NCBI RefSeq assembly: GCF_035920345.1
Contig: NZ_CP109149.1
Location: 6,510,001 to 6,574,000, forward strand
Length of the DNA: 64,000 nucleotides
From: Nocardia vinacea
GTDB lineage: Bacteria; Actinomycetota; Actinomycetes; Mycobacteriales; Mycobacteriaceae
Reading direction: 5' to 3'
Shown here: piece by piece, positions 1 through 9,651 of the stretch
How the letters are laid out: every line of letters begins with the position of its first letter
How positions within the stretch are numbered: position 1 is the first letter of the stretch
The notes under the pieces: generated by a model
What the model was told of the DNA's origin: nothing
The model's input: only the letters and a program-made list of their open reading frames with translations
The model's database searches: none
Made by a program: the position numbers and the translations under genes

Positions 1-473
<473 letters not shown>

Positions 474-721
474 CGCTCCCTCACTCTCCTGCTCCGACAT
501 TCTGGCGTCCGACGCTTCTGTGGCGTCAGCCTGCCATGAAGCCCGGGGGTTGCGGCCCCGGCCTCCACTCTAGTTGGCAGGGGATTACGCCGCCTCCAGT
601 CCACCCTATTGGGGACCGGCGACAGCACGGTCATTCACTCATAACGTGCTAGTTGCGGGATACGTTTCCGCTCAGGTTTTGCCCTCAGCGAAATCGCCGG
701 TCACCGTTCCCAGGCGTGGTG

Positions 722-1660
722 TTAGCCAGTGAACGGTGGGACGAACTCGCACGGCACCTCGCGCGCATGCGCCGGATCGAGGGCGTTGAGCACGAAGCGG
801 GCGGTGCGGGGACTGCCCGCGATTGCCAGATGTTCGGAGAAGTCGGTCGCGCAGCCGTCCTGGACGACGATACTCGTCGCGTTCGGCCCGGGCACGAATC
901 CCGAGTCGTAGGGGACGACGATCTCGTCGAGGCCGGCCATGATGTTGGTGTAGGTGATGCTGGGAACGTAGACGCCGTCGCTGTTGAGATCCCGCAGGAA
1001 CACCGAATCGCGCAACAGCTGGGTGCAGGCCTGGCACAGCGAACCCGCCGCCGCCTGGAAGTAGGGCCCGGCGCCGAGCCGCTCGGCGAATGCGGCCACA
1101 TCCGCCCCGCCGCCCGCATTGGTACCGCGCCAGGCCGGTGCGATCGATACATATTTATCGATCTTGTCCGCACCGCCGAGCCGCTTGGCGTAGTAGTTCG
1201 GCATCACCGTGCCCTGCGAATGCCCGACCACATCCACCCTGCTCGCCCCGGTCGCCGCGAGCACCCGATCCACGAACGCACCGAACTGCACCGCACTCTG
1301 CTCGATCGGCAGCATCCCGCCCACCGCGGAGATCGGCCACGGCAGATCGTAGGCGCCGTAGGTCAACGAGAAGACGCAGTAACCTTCGTTCGCGAGCAGC
1401 GGCGCGTACAACCCCCAATTCGTCTGCGCCCCACCACCCGTACCGTGCGCGAGCACCACCGGATTCGGATGCGCCGCACTGGGTCGACACCCCCAATCAT
1501 TCGAACCCGGCAGCGAGCCACCATGATTCACCAGCTCATTCGGAATTCCGGCAAAGAAGTTGTAGTCCACCGGATATTCGGCCTGCGCACTACCACCCGC
1601 ACCAACCCACAGCACGGCCAGCACGGAAACAACGAGCGCGGACCCGGAAACACGCCGCAT
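722..1660 (-). CDS. Secreted alpha/beta hydrolase (lipase/esterase, EstA-like)
   Basis: A 312-residue protein with a signal peptide (MRRVSGSALVV..., ending near AQA) followed by an alpha/beta hydrolase fold. Visible motifs are the HGTGG oxyanion loop, the nucleophile elbow GHSQG and a late histidine (SEHLAIAG). It resembles actinobacterial triacylglycerol lipase class 2/EstA proteins and probably acts on lipid esters outside the cell. Several cysteines suggest disulfides. The ATG at 1660 was chosen because it begins the signal peptide and has GGAGG just upstream; a longer reading frame to 1825 has no support. The exact substrate cannot be inferred. Confidence 0.85.
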   Translation of the reverse strand: MRRVSGSALVVSVLAVLWVGAGGSAQAEYPVDYNFFAGIPNELVNHGGSLPGSNDWGCRPSAAHPNPVVLAHGTGGGAQTNWGLYAPLLANEGYCVFSLTYGAYDLPWPISAVGGMLPIEQSAVQFGAFVDRVLAATGASRVDVVGHSQGTVMPNYYAKRLGGADKIDKYVSIAPAWRGTNAGGGADVAAFAERLGAGPYFQAAAGSLCQACTQLLRDSVFLRDLNSDGVYVPSITYTNIMAGLDEIVVPYDSGFVPGPNATSIVVQDGCATDFSEHLAIAGSPRTARFVLNALDPAHAREVPCEFVPPFTG

Positions 1661-2270
1661 GGAGACCTCCACAATCTGAAACGTGTTCCAGAACGTAGCG
1701 CAACTTATAACCGCCATGGAGCAGTTCAGCGAAGTCTCCGCACGAATCATCGCGGCCCTCAGCCGAGGCGGCCGCCCATTACTCGAGGCGCATAAGTCCC
1801 CGTTTCGACGGTGTTCAGATGGCATGAGCTACCGACTTCGATTCGGGGGCTGCTCCTCCTGTCTCGATTTCGGAACGCGCGGCCATAGAAGCTCGACCGG
1901 CCGTGGTTCGGGACTATCGTGAGCCGCCGGCGACGCTCCGACCGGATCTCGATGCGCGCGTGCGGCTTCCACAGCGGGTGGGTGCCCACCAGTTCCATTC
2001 GCTCATCATTCGCACGGCCGCGGGCATCTGTATCGCGCGGATCAAGGCGACGACCGATAGCACCGCCGGTGCGAGGTCGAGGCCGATCAGTTCGGTCGAA
2101 CAACGGCGGCACCGTTTTCGGCCCGCAGATCGGCCGTCAGACGGTTTCCAGCGGTTGCGGCGGATCCCTTGCCCACCCCGCGCACAGCAGTCACCAGGAT
2201 GACGAAATTCGGCGTACTTATCCACGAGAACGGCCGCTGCCCTATTGAATTCGGAGTTCGTATACCAAAA
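1661..2270. other. Non-coding or decayed stretch
   Basis: About 610 bp between the lipase start and the terminator of the next gene. Short open frames exist on both strands, but none has an RBS, recognisable domain or convincing composition. One minus-strand frame (about 1914-2110) contains a hydrophobic stretch (LIGLDLAPAVLSVVALI) that could be the remnant of a small membrane protein. The promoter of the lipase gene should lie here. Confidence 0.5.
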
Positions 2271-2313
2271 CCGCCGTCGGCGGATCGATCACTGATCGAC
2301 CCGCCGACGGCGG
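2271..2313 (-). terminator. Intrinsic terminator after the DUF1772 gene
   Basis: Inverted repeat with 13 perfectly paired outer bases (CCGCCGTCGGCGG and its complement), seven further pairs with one mismatch, and a 3-nt loop. Read on the minus strand it is followed by TTTTGG. It sits 43 bp past the stop codon of the gene at 2356-3024. Confidence 0.85.
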
Positions 2314-2355
2314 CAGAGAAAGCTAGCGGTATTGCGGTCGGGGCGCCGGCCGACT

Positions 2356-3024
2356 CTAGGCCAGGGAATGCGCACCCGTCGACTGCGGACCAGACTGTCC
2401 GAATCCGTACTGCTGAGCCATGATCGGCGCACGGAACGGCTGACCGGCGGATTGCGGACCGACACTCGACATCGGCCGGGACTGCGAAACCTGCTGTGTG
2501 CCAACCGCACCCGCGGCCTGCGTGCGGCCGTGCTGGATGCCCGCCACGAACAGTGCCCCGGTCAGCACCAGGAAGGCCAGTGTGTGCAGGATTGCGCGGA
2601 GGATATTCCAACGGACCCAAGCGGATTCGAAATCGGCGCGCACCTTTGCCAGGTCACCGATCTGGGCTGGGTCGCCTGCCGCCGCGAGTTGGTCGTTGAG
2701 TGGAACATTCAACCCGGAGGTGACCGCGAAGGCGATCACATTGAGTGCCAAGGCCACACCGAGCCAGATCAAGGTGGTGCGGTGTTCCTTGCCCAGGTGC
2801 AGTGCCGCTGCGAGGAGGGTGAAGCCGACGGTGCCGAGGAATCCGAGCATGAACCACGGGTTGATGATGACCACATTGATCTTCTGCATCGCATCGATCA
2901 TCGCGCGATCGTCGGTGCGGTTCAGCGCGGGCATCACCGATGTCGCATAAGCGTAGAAAACGCCCGCGATCAAGCCGGTTGCGAGGGTGGCCGCCACCAG
3001 CGCGGCGAGTCGTAGCGCGAACAT
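2356..3024 (-). CDS. DUF1772 (anthrone oxygenase-like) membrane protein
   Basis: A 222-residue integral membrane protein with four hydrophobic segments (about residues 5-30, 55-75, 83-105, 140-162). It carries DUF1772 hallmarks: FYAYATSVMPAL near the N-terminus and INVVIINPWFM after it. The last 50 residues are a Gln/Ser/Pro-rich soluble tail that the family usually lacks. Some fungal relatives are anthrone oxygenases; in actinobacteria the role is unknown. It looks like a single-gene transcript, with a strong terminator downstream and the FHA gene ending 136 bp upstream. Confidence 0.8.
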   Translation of the reverse strand: MFALRLAALVAATLATGLIAGVFYAYATSVMPALNRTDDRAMIDAMQKINVVIINPWFMLGFLGTVGFTLLAAALHLGKEHRTTLIWLGVALALNVIAFAVTSGLNVPLNDQLAAAGDPAQIGDLAKVRADFESAWVRWNILRAILHTLAFLVLTGALFVAGIQHGRTQAAGAVGTQQVSQSRPMSSVGPQSAGQPFRAPIMAQQYGFGQSGPQSTGAHSLA

Positions 3025-3159
3025 AAATTTCTCCTACCTAGAACCCGGACCTGGCCCGATTTACTCGGTCCGGCGATGTTTCAAGTACACCGGTAACCGT
3101 CGCGACCATCCATGGTTCAAGCGCTCGGTCACCTAAGCGAGGGTCCACGCCCGCTCGCG

Positions 3160-3783
3160 TCACAAGTCTCGGTCGGAGATCAACCCACTTTGCATGGCCA
3201 AACCGGCCAGTCGGACTCTTTTCTGATTCTGCGGCAGATTTTCCACACCGAACTTGGCGAACAGTGCCCGCAGATGTGTCTTGATCGCATCGACGCTGAG
3301 GAACAATTCCTCGGCGATCTGTTGATTCGAAGCCGGAGACGCGAAACCCGCACCGTTCTTATATGGACGGCACAGTGCGACCAGCACCGAGCGCTGGGTA
3401 TCGGTCAGTGAACGTAGCGTGGGAATAGCGCCGGTCGAGGTCCGCGTCGCATCATCGACAACGCCACCGAAATCATGGAACGAGACCAGCGAGGTACCGA
3501 CCCGGATCCGATCGCCCGCCATCAGCCGCCGCCGCCCGACGAGTCGCTCCCCGTTGACGAAGGTGCCGTTGCGGGACAGGCCGTCATCGACGATCGTCCA
3601 GTGCGCGCCGAGATATTCGACCGCCGCATGCAGCCGCGAGACCTCCGCGTCCCAGCGCAGCGCCAGATCGGCCTGCGGGGAACGCCCGATGGTAACGCGC
3701 TGCTGGTCCGGGGTGAGCATGAACTCCTGCTGCCGACCCGAGTCATCAGTGAATCGCAATAGCGATCCGACGAAACCAGTCAC
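3160..3783 (-). CDS. FHA domain protein with C-terminal helix-turn-helix
   Basis: A 207-residue cytoplasmic protein. Residues about 30-100 form a forkhead-associated domain (IGRSPQADL, SRLHAAV, SRNGTFVNGERL, GDRIRVG), which binds phosphothreonine peptides. Residues about 125-200 resemble a LuxR/GerE-type HTH (LTDTQRSVL, NQQIAEELFLS, IKTHLRALFAKFG). FHA-HTH proteins of this kind are common in actinobacteria and are thought to couple Ser/Thr kinase signalling to transcription; the target genes are unknown. The membrane kinases at 27.8-32.6 kb could be upstream partners, but nothing here shows it. Confidence 0.85.
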   Translation of the reverse strand: MTGFVGSLLRFTDDSGRQQEFMLTPDQQRVTIGRSPQADLALRWDAEVSRLHAAVEYLGAHWTIVDDGLSRNGTFVNGERLVGRRRLMAGDRIRVGTSLVSFHDFGGVVDDATRTSTGAIPTLRSLTDTQRSVLVALCRPYKNGAGFASPASNQQIAEELFLSVDAIKTHLRALFAKFGVENLPQNQKRVRLAGLAMQSGLISDRDL

Positions 3784-3918
3784 TGCGCCGATACCTCATC
3801 TCTCCATACCGCCAGTGACGCTCTTCGCACAGTTCCATGGTGCCGCGTCCTGGTACCGCGAGCAAGATCGAGTCGACTCCGAACCTTCCTCATATCGAAG
3901 GCCTATCACAAACGAGCC

Positions 3919-3952
3919 GCCGCCCGGGCGTCGCACGATTCGCCCGGGCGGC
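3919..3952 (-). terminator. Hairpin terminator after lsr2
   Basis: Perfect 12-bp stem (GCCGCCCGGGCG and complement) with a 10-nt loop, 20 bp beyond the lsr2 stop codon on the minus strand. There is no strong U-tract, which is common for high-GC actinobacterial terminators. Confidence 0.6.
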
Positions 3953-3971
3953 AGCCCAATTAAATAAGAAC

Positions 3972-4331
3972 TCAGCCCTTCGCGGCCTTGTTGTACGCAT
4001 CGGTGATGTCGGCCGAGATACGACCCCGCGCGGACACCTTGTGTCCATTCCGGCGCGCCCACTCGCGAATTGCAGCGCTTTGTTCACGATCGATCGAGAC
4101 CCGGCTCTTTGCAGCTCCGGGAGCAGCGACCGCAGCCTTGACCCGCCGCCGACCACTCACCCGCCGAGCACTCGAAACCCACTCTTCCAAGCCGTCGCGC
4201 AGCTTCGCCGCATTTGCCGACGACAGGTCGATCTCGTACGACACACCGTCGATCGCGAACTCAATGGTCTCGTCCGCGATGGACTCACCATCGACATCGT
4301 CGATCAGGCTAACGGTGACCTTCTTTGCCAT
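3972..4331 (-). CDS. lsr2: Nucleoid-associated xenogeneic silencer Lsr2
   Basis: A 119-residue H-NS-like protein. The N-terminal dimerisation part begins [15 protein letters not shown] and continues through [15 protein letters not shown]. The C-terminal DNA-binding domain has [18 protein letters not shown], containing the RGR AT-hook-like motif that inserts into the minor groove of AT-rich DNA. It bridges DNA and silences horizontally acquired genes. The ATG at 4331 was chosen because it starts the conserved MAKKV and has AGAGGA upstream; an upstream in-frame ATG adds only unconserved residues. Its place between clpC and lysS matches mycobacteria. Confidence 0.97.
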   Translation of the reverse strand: MAKKVTVSLIDDVDGESIADETIEFAIDGVSYEIDLSSANAAKLRDGLEEWVSSARRVSGRRRVKAAVAAPGAAKSRVSIDREQSAAIREWARRNGHKVSARGRISADITDAYNKAAKG

Positions 4332-4446
4332 GAGATGAACGTCCTCTCGAAATCGTGCGACCCGCATACTAGGCCGATTACCCGAGGCAAGAATACCCCG
4401 AATTCGAAAAATTCCAAGACGAGGGCCGAACTATGCAATCCGATCG

Positions 4447-6015
4447 TCAGCGAGTGACTGGACGCACAATTGGGAACAGTATCGTTTCCCGGATTCCCAA
4501 TCCCGTGAGTGCCATCAACAAGCGATCGATTCCCATACCCGTACCCGTTGTCGGAGGCATGCCGTGCTCCATCGCCGCGAGGAAGTCCTCGTCGAGTGCC
4601 ATCGCCTCGTCATCACCTTGCGCGGCAAGCCGCGCTTGATCCACGAACCGGTCGCGCTGGATCACCGGATCGACCAACTCCGAATAGCCAGTTGCCAACT
4701 CGAAGCCGCGCACATAGAGGTCCCACTTCTCGGTAACTCCGGGCTTGCTGCGATGCTGTCTGGTCAGCGGTGATGTCTCGACGGGGAAGTCACGCACGAA
4801 AGTCGGGGCGTAGAGCTTGTCACCGTACTGGTGCTCCCACAGTTCTTCGACAAGTTTGCCGTGGCCATAGCCCTTGTCCTCGGGAATTTCGAGTCCGACC
4901 CGATCAGCGAGCGCAAATAATTCCTCGATCGAAGTTTCCGGAGTCACCGATACACCCAGTGCGTCCGACAGCGAGGGGTACATCTCGACCGTCGCCCACT
5001 CGCCGCGGAGATCGTATTCGGTGCCATCTGCAAGGGTTACCACCTGCGTGCCGAAGACCTCCTCGGCAACTTCCTGCACCAATTCCCGAATCATCCGTGC
5101 GGAGTCGTCGTAGGTGCCGTATGCCTCATAGGTTTCCAACATTGCGAACTCCGGGGAATGCGTGGAGTCCGACCCCTCGTTCCGGAAGTTCCTGTTGATC
5201 TCGAAGACCTGTTCCAGGCCGCCCACCACACAGCGCTTGAGGAACAGTTCGGGCGCAATTCGCAGGTAGAGATCGATATCGAGGGCGTTGGAATGGGTGA
5301 CGAACGGTCGCGCCGCCGCACCGCCGTGCAGCGTCTGCAGCATCGGCGTCTCCACCTCGAGGAAGTCGCGGCGCTCGAGCGCATTGCGCAGCGCGCGCAC
5401 CACCGCAACCCTGGTCCTGGCCATTTCCCTGGCCTCGGGGCGCACGATCAGATCGACATAGCGCTGCCGAACCCGCGACTCCTCGTTCATCTCCTTGTGC
5501 GCCACCGGCAGCGGCCGCAGGGCCTTGGCCGACATGGCCCAGGAATCGGCCATGACGCTCAATTCGCCGGTTCGTGAGGAGATCACCTCACCGTGCACGA
5601 ATACGAAGTCTCCGAGGTCTACATCGGCCTTCCAGGCCGCCAGTGCGTCGGCTCCGACACCGTTGAGGCTGATCATCGCCTGCAGTTTGGTGCCGTCGCC
5701 CTCCTGCAGCGTGGCGAAACACAGCTTGCCGGTATTACGCAGGAAAATGACGCGCCCGACGACACCGACCTGCAGACCGGTCTGGGTGTCCGGCTCGAGC
5801 TCCGGATAGGCGGCCCGAATTTCGCCGAGAGTATGTGTGCGCGGCACCACCACCGGATAGGCATCACCGCCATCGGCGATCAACCGCTCGCGCTTCTCGC
5901 GCCGAATCCGCATCTGCTCCGGAACATCGTCCGCGGCGGGCGCGGGACGGTTGGCTTGCCCCGCAGGAACCGAACCCGCGGAGCGACCGGATGAAGGCGT
6001 GTTCGGGTTGCTCAC
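4447..6015 (-). CDS. lysS: Lysyl-tRNA synthetase, class II
   Basis: A protein of about 522 residues charging tRNA-Lys in the cytoplasm. The OB-fold anticodon-binding domain is followed by the class II core, with motif 2 ([20 protein letters not shown]) and motif 3 ([15 protein letters not shown]). The first 35 residues are a Ser/Pro/Ala-rich extension. The start is uncertain: GTG at 6015 gives MSNPNTP, and a second GTG four codons upstream (6027) is equally possible; neither has a good Shine-Dalgarno. Its order next to lsr2 is conserved in the Mycobacteriales. Confidence 0.97.
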   Translation of the reverse strand: MSNPNTPSSGRSAGSVPAGQANRPAPAADDVPEQMRIRREKRERLIADGGDAYPVVVPRTHTLGEIRAAYPELEPDTQTGLQVGVVGRVIFLRNTGKLCFATLQEGDGTKLQAMISLNGVGADALAAWKADVDLGDFVFVHGEVISSRTGELSVMADSWAMSAKALRPLPVAHKEMNEESRVRQRYVDLIVRPEAREMARTRVAVVRALRNALERRDFLEVETPMLQTLHGGAAARPFVTHSNALDIDLYLRIAPELFLKRCVVGGLEQVFEINRNFRNEGSDSTHSPEFAMLETYEAYGTYDDSARMIRELVQEVAEEVFGTQVVTLADGTEYDLRGEWATVEMYPSLSDALGVSVTPETSIEELFALADRVGLEIPEDKGYGHGKLVEELWEHQYGDKLYAPTFVRDFPVETSPLTRQHRSKPGVTEKWDLYVRGFELATGYSELVDPVIQRDRFVDQARLAAQGDDEAMALDEDFLAAMEHGMPPTTGTGMGIDRLLMALTGLGIRETILFPIVRPVTR

Positions 6016-6222
6016 GTTCAACAACACTAGCGGGCACCGGAAATCGATTTGCGGGCCGCCCGGGCACGACCGACTGCTAACGAATCAGCCGTGCCCGGAA
6101 CGGTCCGTCATGTCCTGTTTCGCGACCTTCCCCGGCACGCCGAAAAGCGGGCGCGCTCCGGCAATCATGCGAAAGCCGGTGCGCGCCCGTATGTTTCGAG
6201 ATGGAAGTGGTTCGGCCCGAAT

Positions 6223-6654
6223 TTACAGTGTTGCCAGCGCCTCGACCTCACGCGCGAAGTGCGGCGCCCGGACCCCGACACTGAGCAAACCGGCCGCCTT
6301 CAATGCCTGATAGCCACCGATCACATCGGTGGCCCGATGCAGACCGAGTTCCTGCAGCGCGGCCGCGGCGAGACTGGAGGTAAAGCCCTCCGAGCAGACG
6401 ACGATCCATTCCACATCGTGATCGGTGGCCAGTGCCAGCCGGGCCGAACTCGACGGATCCAAACGCCATTCCAGGACATTCCGTTCGATCACCAGCGCGC
6501 CCGGCAGTGCGCCCTCACGTGCGCGCTGCGCCTGCGGCCGGATATCGACCAGAATCGCGCCCCGATCCAGCGCCTGCGGCGTTTCGAAGGCATAGACCCG
6601 ATTCAGGCGGGCCCGCGCGTTCTCGAGCATCTGATCGATGGACAAACGGGTCAT
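6223..6654 (-). CDS. Rhodanese-like sulfurtransferase
   Basis: A 143-residue single-domain rhodanese. It has the DIRPQAQR strand-loop, the active-site loop VCSEGFTSS with the persulfide-forming cysteine, and the closing VIGGYQALKAAGL segment. It would accept or transfer sulfane sulfur. Its start codon overlaps the stop of the cysteine dioxygenase gene (TGATG), so the two are translationally coupled. A GTG three bases upstream is an alternative start. The pairing suggests handling of sulfur released from cysteine or persulfides; the acceptor is unknown. Confidence 0.88.
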   Translation of the reverse strand: MTRLSIDQMLENARARLNRVYAFETPQALDRGAILVDIRPQAQRAREGALPGALVIERNVLEWRLDPSSSARLALATDHDVEWIVVCSEGFTSSLAAAALQELGLHRATDVIGGYQALKAAGLLSVGVRAPHFAREVEALATL

Positions 6655-7286
6655 CACATATCACCTTCGGGCTGGTCGGTGAGGACGGTTCGGGAGCGCC
6701 GCAGGGTGCCGTGGCCAGTCACCTCGTAATAGGACATGGCGGTGAGCGGAGGTGAATAAGCGTGCACGCTGAGCGTCGGATCGAGCGGCCCGGCGGATTC
6801 GACGGCAGTATCGTTTCGAGCGACCTGCAAGCAGTCGCCGACGGCCGGCGCGCGCATCACATCGTGCACCCAGCCGATCGGGAACGAGGCTTGATCACCC
6901 GCGGTCAGGGTGCGTCGGCGCAGTTCGGTTCCGTTCCAGCGGAATTCCGAGAGCGCGCCGCTGAGCACGGTCAATGCGCCGAGCGAACCGGCGTGGTCGT
7001 GCAATTCGGTGGATTTGCCGGGCGTCCAGCTGATCAGCCAGACATCGACCTCGTCATCGGAAAGCAGCCGGGTGGCCCAGCGCTCATCGGTCGGCCAAAT
7101 TCCATTGGCGGGCAACAGATGGTCGTAGCGTCCAGCGAGTACGTCTTCGGCGCCCTCATCGGTCAGCCGGAGCAGATCGGCGGGACGCAGGCGCGTGGGT
7201 AATGCGGAGGAGACGGCACGATCCAGCGGCGGGGTAGCCGACAGGGCATTACGTGCGGAATTGAGGGAAAGAACAGAAGAACGCAT
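6654..7286 (-). CDS. Cysteine dioxygenase family protein (cupin thiol dioxygenase)
   Basis: A 210-residue cupin. The iron ligands appear as HDH in STELHDHAGSLGA (about residues 97-99) and a later histidine in GWVHDVMR (about 140). The family oxidises cysteine, or related thiols such as 3-mercaptopropionate, to the sulfinic acid with O2. It is the first gene of a two-gene operon with a rhodanese. Translation starts at ATG 7286 with GGAG 8 nt upstream. Upstream lies a short leaderless ORF with two adjacent Cys codons and a set of competing hairpins, so expression is probably cysteine-responsive. Confidence 0.9.
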   Translation of the reverse strand: MRSSVLSLNSARNALSATPPLDRAVSSALPTRLRPADLLRLTDEGAEDVLAGRYDHLLPANGIWPTDERWATRLLSDDEVDVWLISWTPGKSTELHDHAGSLGALTVLSGALSEFRWNGTELRRRTLTAGDQASFPIGWVHDVMRAPAVGDCLQVARNDTAVESAGPLDPTLSVHAYSPPLTAMSYYEVTGHGTLRRSRTVLTDQPEGDM

Positions 7287-7294
7287 CAGCGAAT

Positions 7295-7374
7295 CTCCAG
7301 GAGTTATGTCAACGGTCGAGGGACTTGGTCAGCCTCGAACGGTCGAGGCAGGTCAGCCTCGACAACACTCCTGG
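7295..7374 (-). promoter_or_regulatory. Predicted ribosome-mediated attenuator of the cysteine dioxygenase operon
   Basis: Four segments can pair in three mutually exclusive ways on the minus-strand RNA: TCGAGGC (7362-7356) with GCCTCGA (7349-7343); GCCTCGA with a second TCGAGGC (7338-7332); and that with CCTCGA (7321-7316). In addition CCAGGAGT (7374-7367), just before and including part of the first Cys codon, is perfectly complementary to ACTCCTGG (7304-7297), which overlaps the operon Shine-Dalgarno GGAG (7298-7295). A ribosome pausing on the Cys codons would change which pairs form and could free the ribosome-binding site. Confidence 0.65.
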
Positions 7375-7394
7375 GTGCTCACGCGGGAATACAC
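7353..7394 (-). CDS. Leader peptide with tandem Cys codons (13 aa)
   Basis: GTG at 7394 opens a 13-codon frame, MYSRVSTQECCRG, ending at TGA 7355-7353. The GTG lies exactly 7 nt after a TACACT -10 box, so the RNA is probably leaderless and begins at the start codon. The two adjacent TGT codons are the hallmark of cysteine-responsive upstream ORFs described in mycobacteria. The peptide probably has no function besides sensing Cys-tRNA supply. Confidence 0.65.
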   Translation of the reverse strand: MYSRVSTQECCRG

Positions 7395-7401
7395 GGATGC
7401 G

Positions 7402-7407
7402 AGTGTA
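7402..7407 (-). promoter_or_regulatory. -10 box TACACT for the leaderless leader/cysteine dioxygenase transcript
   Basis: TANNNT hexamer 7 nt before the GTG of the leader peptide, the spacing typical of leaderless actinobacterial mRNAs. It lies in the 72-bp gap after coaX. Confidence 0.6.
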
Positions 7408-7466
7408 GCAGCGCGAAAACCGGTGGCAAAGCGCCTGGTCATGCGTGAGCACCCCGGGTGGGCATA

Positions 7467-8261
7467 TCAAACACCCTTGCGGCGCTGATTGCGCTCGTAG
7501 ACCAGGCGCAATCCGGTCAATGTGAGATGCGGCTCGTGGTGGTCGATGGTCTCCGATTCGGGCACGATCAACGGTGCGGTGGCGCCGGTCGCGACCACCG
7601 AGACATCGTCACCGGCGAATGCGTCGAATTCATCGCGAATCCGATCGATCAGACCGTCCACCAAACCGGCGAAGCCGAATATCGCGCCGGATTGGATGGC
7701 CTCGACGGTGTTCTTGCCGACCACCGAACGCGGCCGCGCCAACTCCACCCGGCGCAATGCGGCACGCTCGATGAGCGCCTCACTGGAGATCTCCACACCC
7801 GGTGCGAGCACACCGCCGAGAAACTCGCCCTTGGCCGATACCAGATCAACGGTGGTGGCGGTGCCGAAATCCACGACAATCGCGGCCGTGCCGAAACGAT
7901 GATGTGCGGCAAGGGTGTTCACGATGCGGTCCGCGCCGATTTCCTTGGGATTGTCGACGAGCAGCGGAATACCGGTTCGCACACCGGGTTCCACCACCAC
8001 ATACGGCACATGATCCCAATAGCGAGTGAGCATCGATCTGATCTCGCGCAGTACCGGCGGCACAGTGGACAGCGCCGAAACTCCGACGATCTCCTCGACC
8101 TGATCACCGACCAATCCGCGCACCTGCATGGCGAATTCGTCCGCGGTCAGCAGCGGATTGGTATGCATCCGCCAGTGCCGCACCAACTTCGCGTGACTAC
8201 CACTGCCCGAGAACAATCCGAGCTCGATGCTCGTATTTCGGACATCGATGGTCAGCAGCAT
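7467..8261 (-). CDS. coaX: Type III pantothenate kinase
   Basis: A 264-residue ASKHA-fold kinase performing the first step of CoA synthesis from pantothenate. It begins [17 protein letters not shown] (phosphate-binding strand) and contains GADRIVN and [13 protein letters not shown], plus the conserved [10 protein letters not shown] segment. In type III enzymes a conserved Asp is the general base. The start ATG overlaps the panD stop (TGATG), and it is the last gene of the DUF2520-panC-panD-coaX operon that supplies CoA. In mycobacteria CoaX coexists with type I CoaA, so it may not be the main kinase. Confidence 0.95.
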   Translation of the reverse strand: MLLTIDVRNTSIELGLFSGSGSHAKLVRHWRMHTNPLLTADEFAMQVRGLVGDQVEEIVGVSALSTVPPVLREIRSMLTRYWDHVPYVVVEPGVRTGIPLLVDNPKEIGADRIVNTLAAHHRFGTAAIVVDFGTATTVDLVSAKGEFLGGVLAPGVEISSEALIERAALRRVELARPRSVVGKNTVEAIQSGAIFGFAGLVDGLIDRIRDEFDAFAGDDVSVVATGATAPLIVPESETIDHHEPHLTLTGLRLVYERNQRRKGV

Positions 8262-8680
8262 CAGACGGTGGTCAGTGAGCGCGGGGTGACCAGACCGGAA
8301 CCCGCCGGAGCGTGCGCCGGATCGGAACCGAGATCGGTCGCACGATTGTGCTCGTCGACGAAGACGACCTTCGGGGCATATTCCTTCAGCTCCGCCTCGT
8401 CCATCATGCCGTAGGCGATCAGGATGACCAGATCACCGGGATGCACAAGATGGGCGGCGGCACCATTGATCCCGATAACACCCGAACCGCGCTCACCGGC
8501 GATCACATAGGTCTCCAGGCGGGCGCCGTTATCGATATCGACAATGCAGACCTGCTCACCCTCGAGCAGATCGGCGGCGTCGAGCAGATCCTGGTCGACG
8601 GTCACCGAGCCGACATAGTGCAGATCGGCATGGGTCACCGTGGCACGGTGGATCTTCGACTTCATCATGGTGCGCAACAT
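8261..8680 (-). CDS. panD: Aspartate 1-decarboxylase (proenzyme)
   Basis: A 139-residue pyruvoyl enzyme making beta-alanine from aspartate for pantothenate. The self-cleavage site GS is seen in [10 protein letters not shown] (about residues 24-25), with upstream [14 protein letters not shown] and downstream [17 protein letters not shown]. The start is at ATG 8680 ([11 protein letters not shown]); internal ATGs at the fifth and sixth codons are alternatives. The C-terminal 25 residues form an extension like that of mycobacterial PanD. It is flanked by panC (14-bp gap) and coaX (overlap). Confidence 0.97.
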   Translation of the reverse strand: MLRTMMKSKIHRATVTHADLHYVGSVTVDQDLLDAADLLEGEQVCIVDIDNGARLETYVIAGERGSGVIGINGAAAHLVHPGDLVILIAYGMMDEAELKEYAPKVVFVDEHNRATDLGSDPAHAPAGSGLVTPRSLTTV

Positions 8681-8694
8681 CGCTGTCGCCCTTC

Positions 8695-9651
8695 CTAAAA
8701 ATTGGCCTGGGCAGGCTGGGAATCGGTCGCGGCGGTGCGCGAATCGGGAAGTGTGGGGTGGCCGCCGTCCACGGGGGCGCCGAGCGCGACGGCGGTATTG
8801 TCGATCAGGCGGGTCGGGCCGACCCTGGCGGCGATGAGCAGCCGCGCATTGCCGTTGGCGGGGGCGGGGGCGAGCGTGGACGACCGCAATTCGAGATAGT
8901 CGACATCGACACCGGGGGTCGCGTCGAGCACCGCGCGGGCAGCCGCCAGCACGGCATCGGCGCCGAGCGCACCCGCATGCCGACCCGCGGCCAGCGCCGC
9001 CGACAGGGCCAGCGCCGATTCGCGCTGTGCCGCATCGAGATACCGATTGCGGGAGGACAGTGCGAGGCCGTCGGGTTCGCGAACCGTCGGCAGCGGCACG
9101 ATCTTGACGTCCATATTCAGATCGCGCACCATCTGCCGGATCAGTGTGAGCTGCTGATAGTCCTTCTCGCCGAAGAACGCCTCGGTCGGGCGCGCGATAT
9201 TCAGCAGCTTCGCGACCACGGTCAGCATGCCCGCGAAATGCGTCGGGCGGCTGGCGCCTTCGAGCTCGGCGCCGATCGGGCCCGGATGCACGGTGGAGCG
9301 CGGCCCGTCCGGATACATATCCGACGCACTCGGCGCGAATACCAGCTCCACACCCTCGGTGCGCAGCAACTCGACGTCGGCGTCGAGGGTCCGCGGGTAT
9401 TTATCCAGATCCTCGTTCGCACCGAACTGCAGCGGATTCACGAAAATCGAGACGATGACCACCTGATTGGTCCGCTTGGCCCGGCGCACGATCTCGAGAT
9501 GCCCCTCGTGCAGTGCGCCCATGGTCGGCACCAGGCCGACGGTACGTCCGACACTGCGCAGGGCCTTGGAGACCGCGGCGATCACCTCGGGATCGTGGTG
9601 CACGGTCAGCTCGCCGCGCCGGTATGCGCCACGCAATTTCGGATCCATCAT
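8695..9651 (-). CDS. panC: Pantothenate synthetase
   Basis: A 318-residue pantoate-beta-alanine ligase. Motifs include [12 protein letters not shown] (the HxGH of the nucleotidyl-transferase fold), [17 protein letters not shown] and the KMSKS-like [10 protein letters not shown]. It condenses pantoate with beta-alanine using ATP. The start overlaps the preceding DUF2520 gene by 4 bp (ATGA); a second ATG follows directly at 9648. The C-terminal 25 residues are low-complexity. It stands in the conserved CoA operon. Confidence 0.97.
   Translation of the reverse strand: MMDPKLRGAYRRGELTVHHDPEVIAAVSKALRSVGRTVGLVPTMGALHEGHLEIVRRAKRTNQVVIVSIFVNPLQFGANEDLDKYPRTLDADVELLRTEGVELVFAPSASDMYPDGPRSTVHPGPIGAELEGASRPTHFAGMLTVVAKLLNIARPTEAFFGEKDYQQLTLIRQMVRDLNMDVKIVPLPTVREPDGLALSSRNRYLDAAQRESALALSAALAAGRHAGALGADAVLAAARAVLDATPGVDVDYLELRSSTLAPAPANGNARLLIAARVGPTRLIDNTAVALGAPVDGGHPTLPDSRTAATDSQPAQANF

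Noticed and set aside
653..1795. A 380-codon plus-strand frame over the secreted lipase
   Set aside because: Antisense shadow of the lipase: His/Arg-rich composition, no domain and no RBS.
1759..2225. A frameshifted membrane protein gene on the minus strand
   Set aside because: Only one short hydrophobic stretch supports it; no family could be named and the flanking frames look random.
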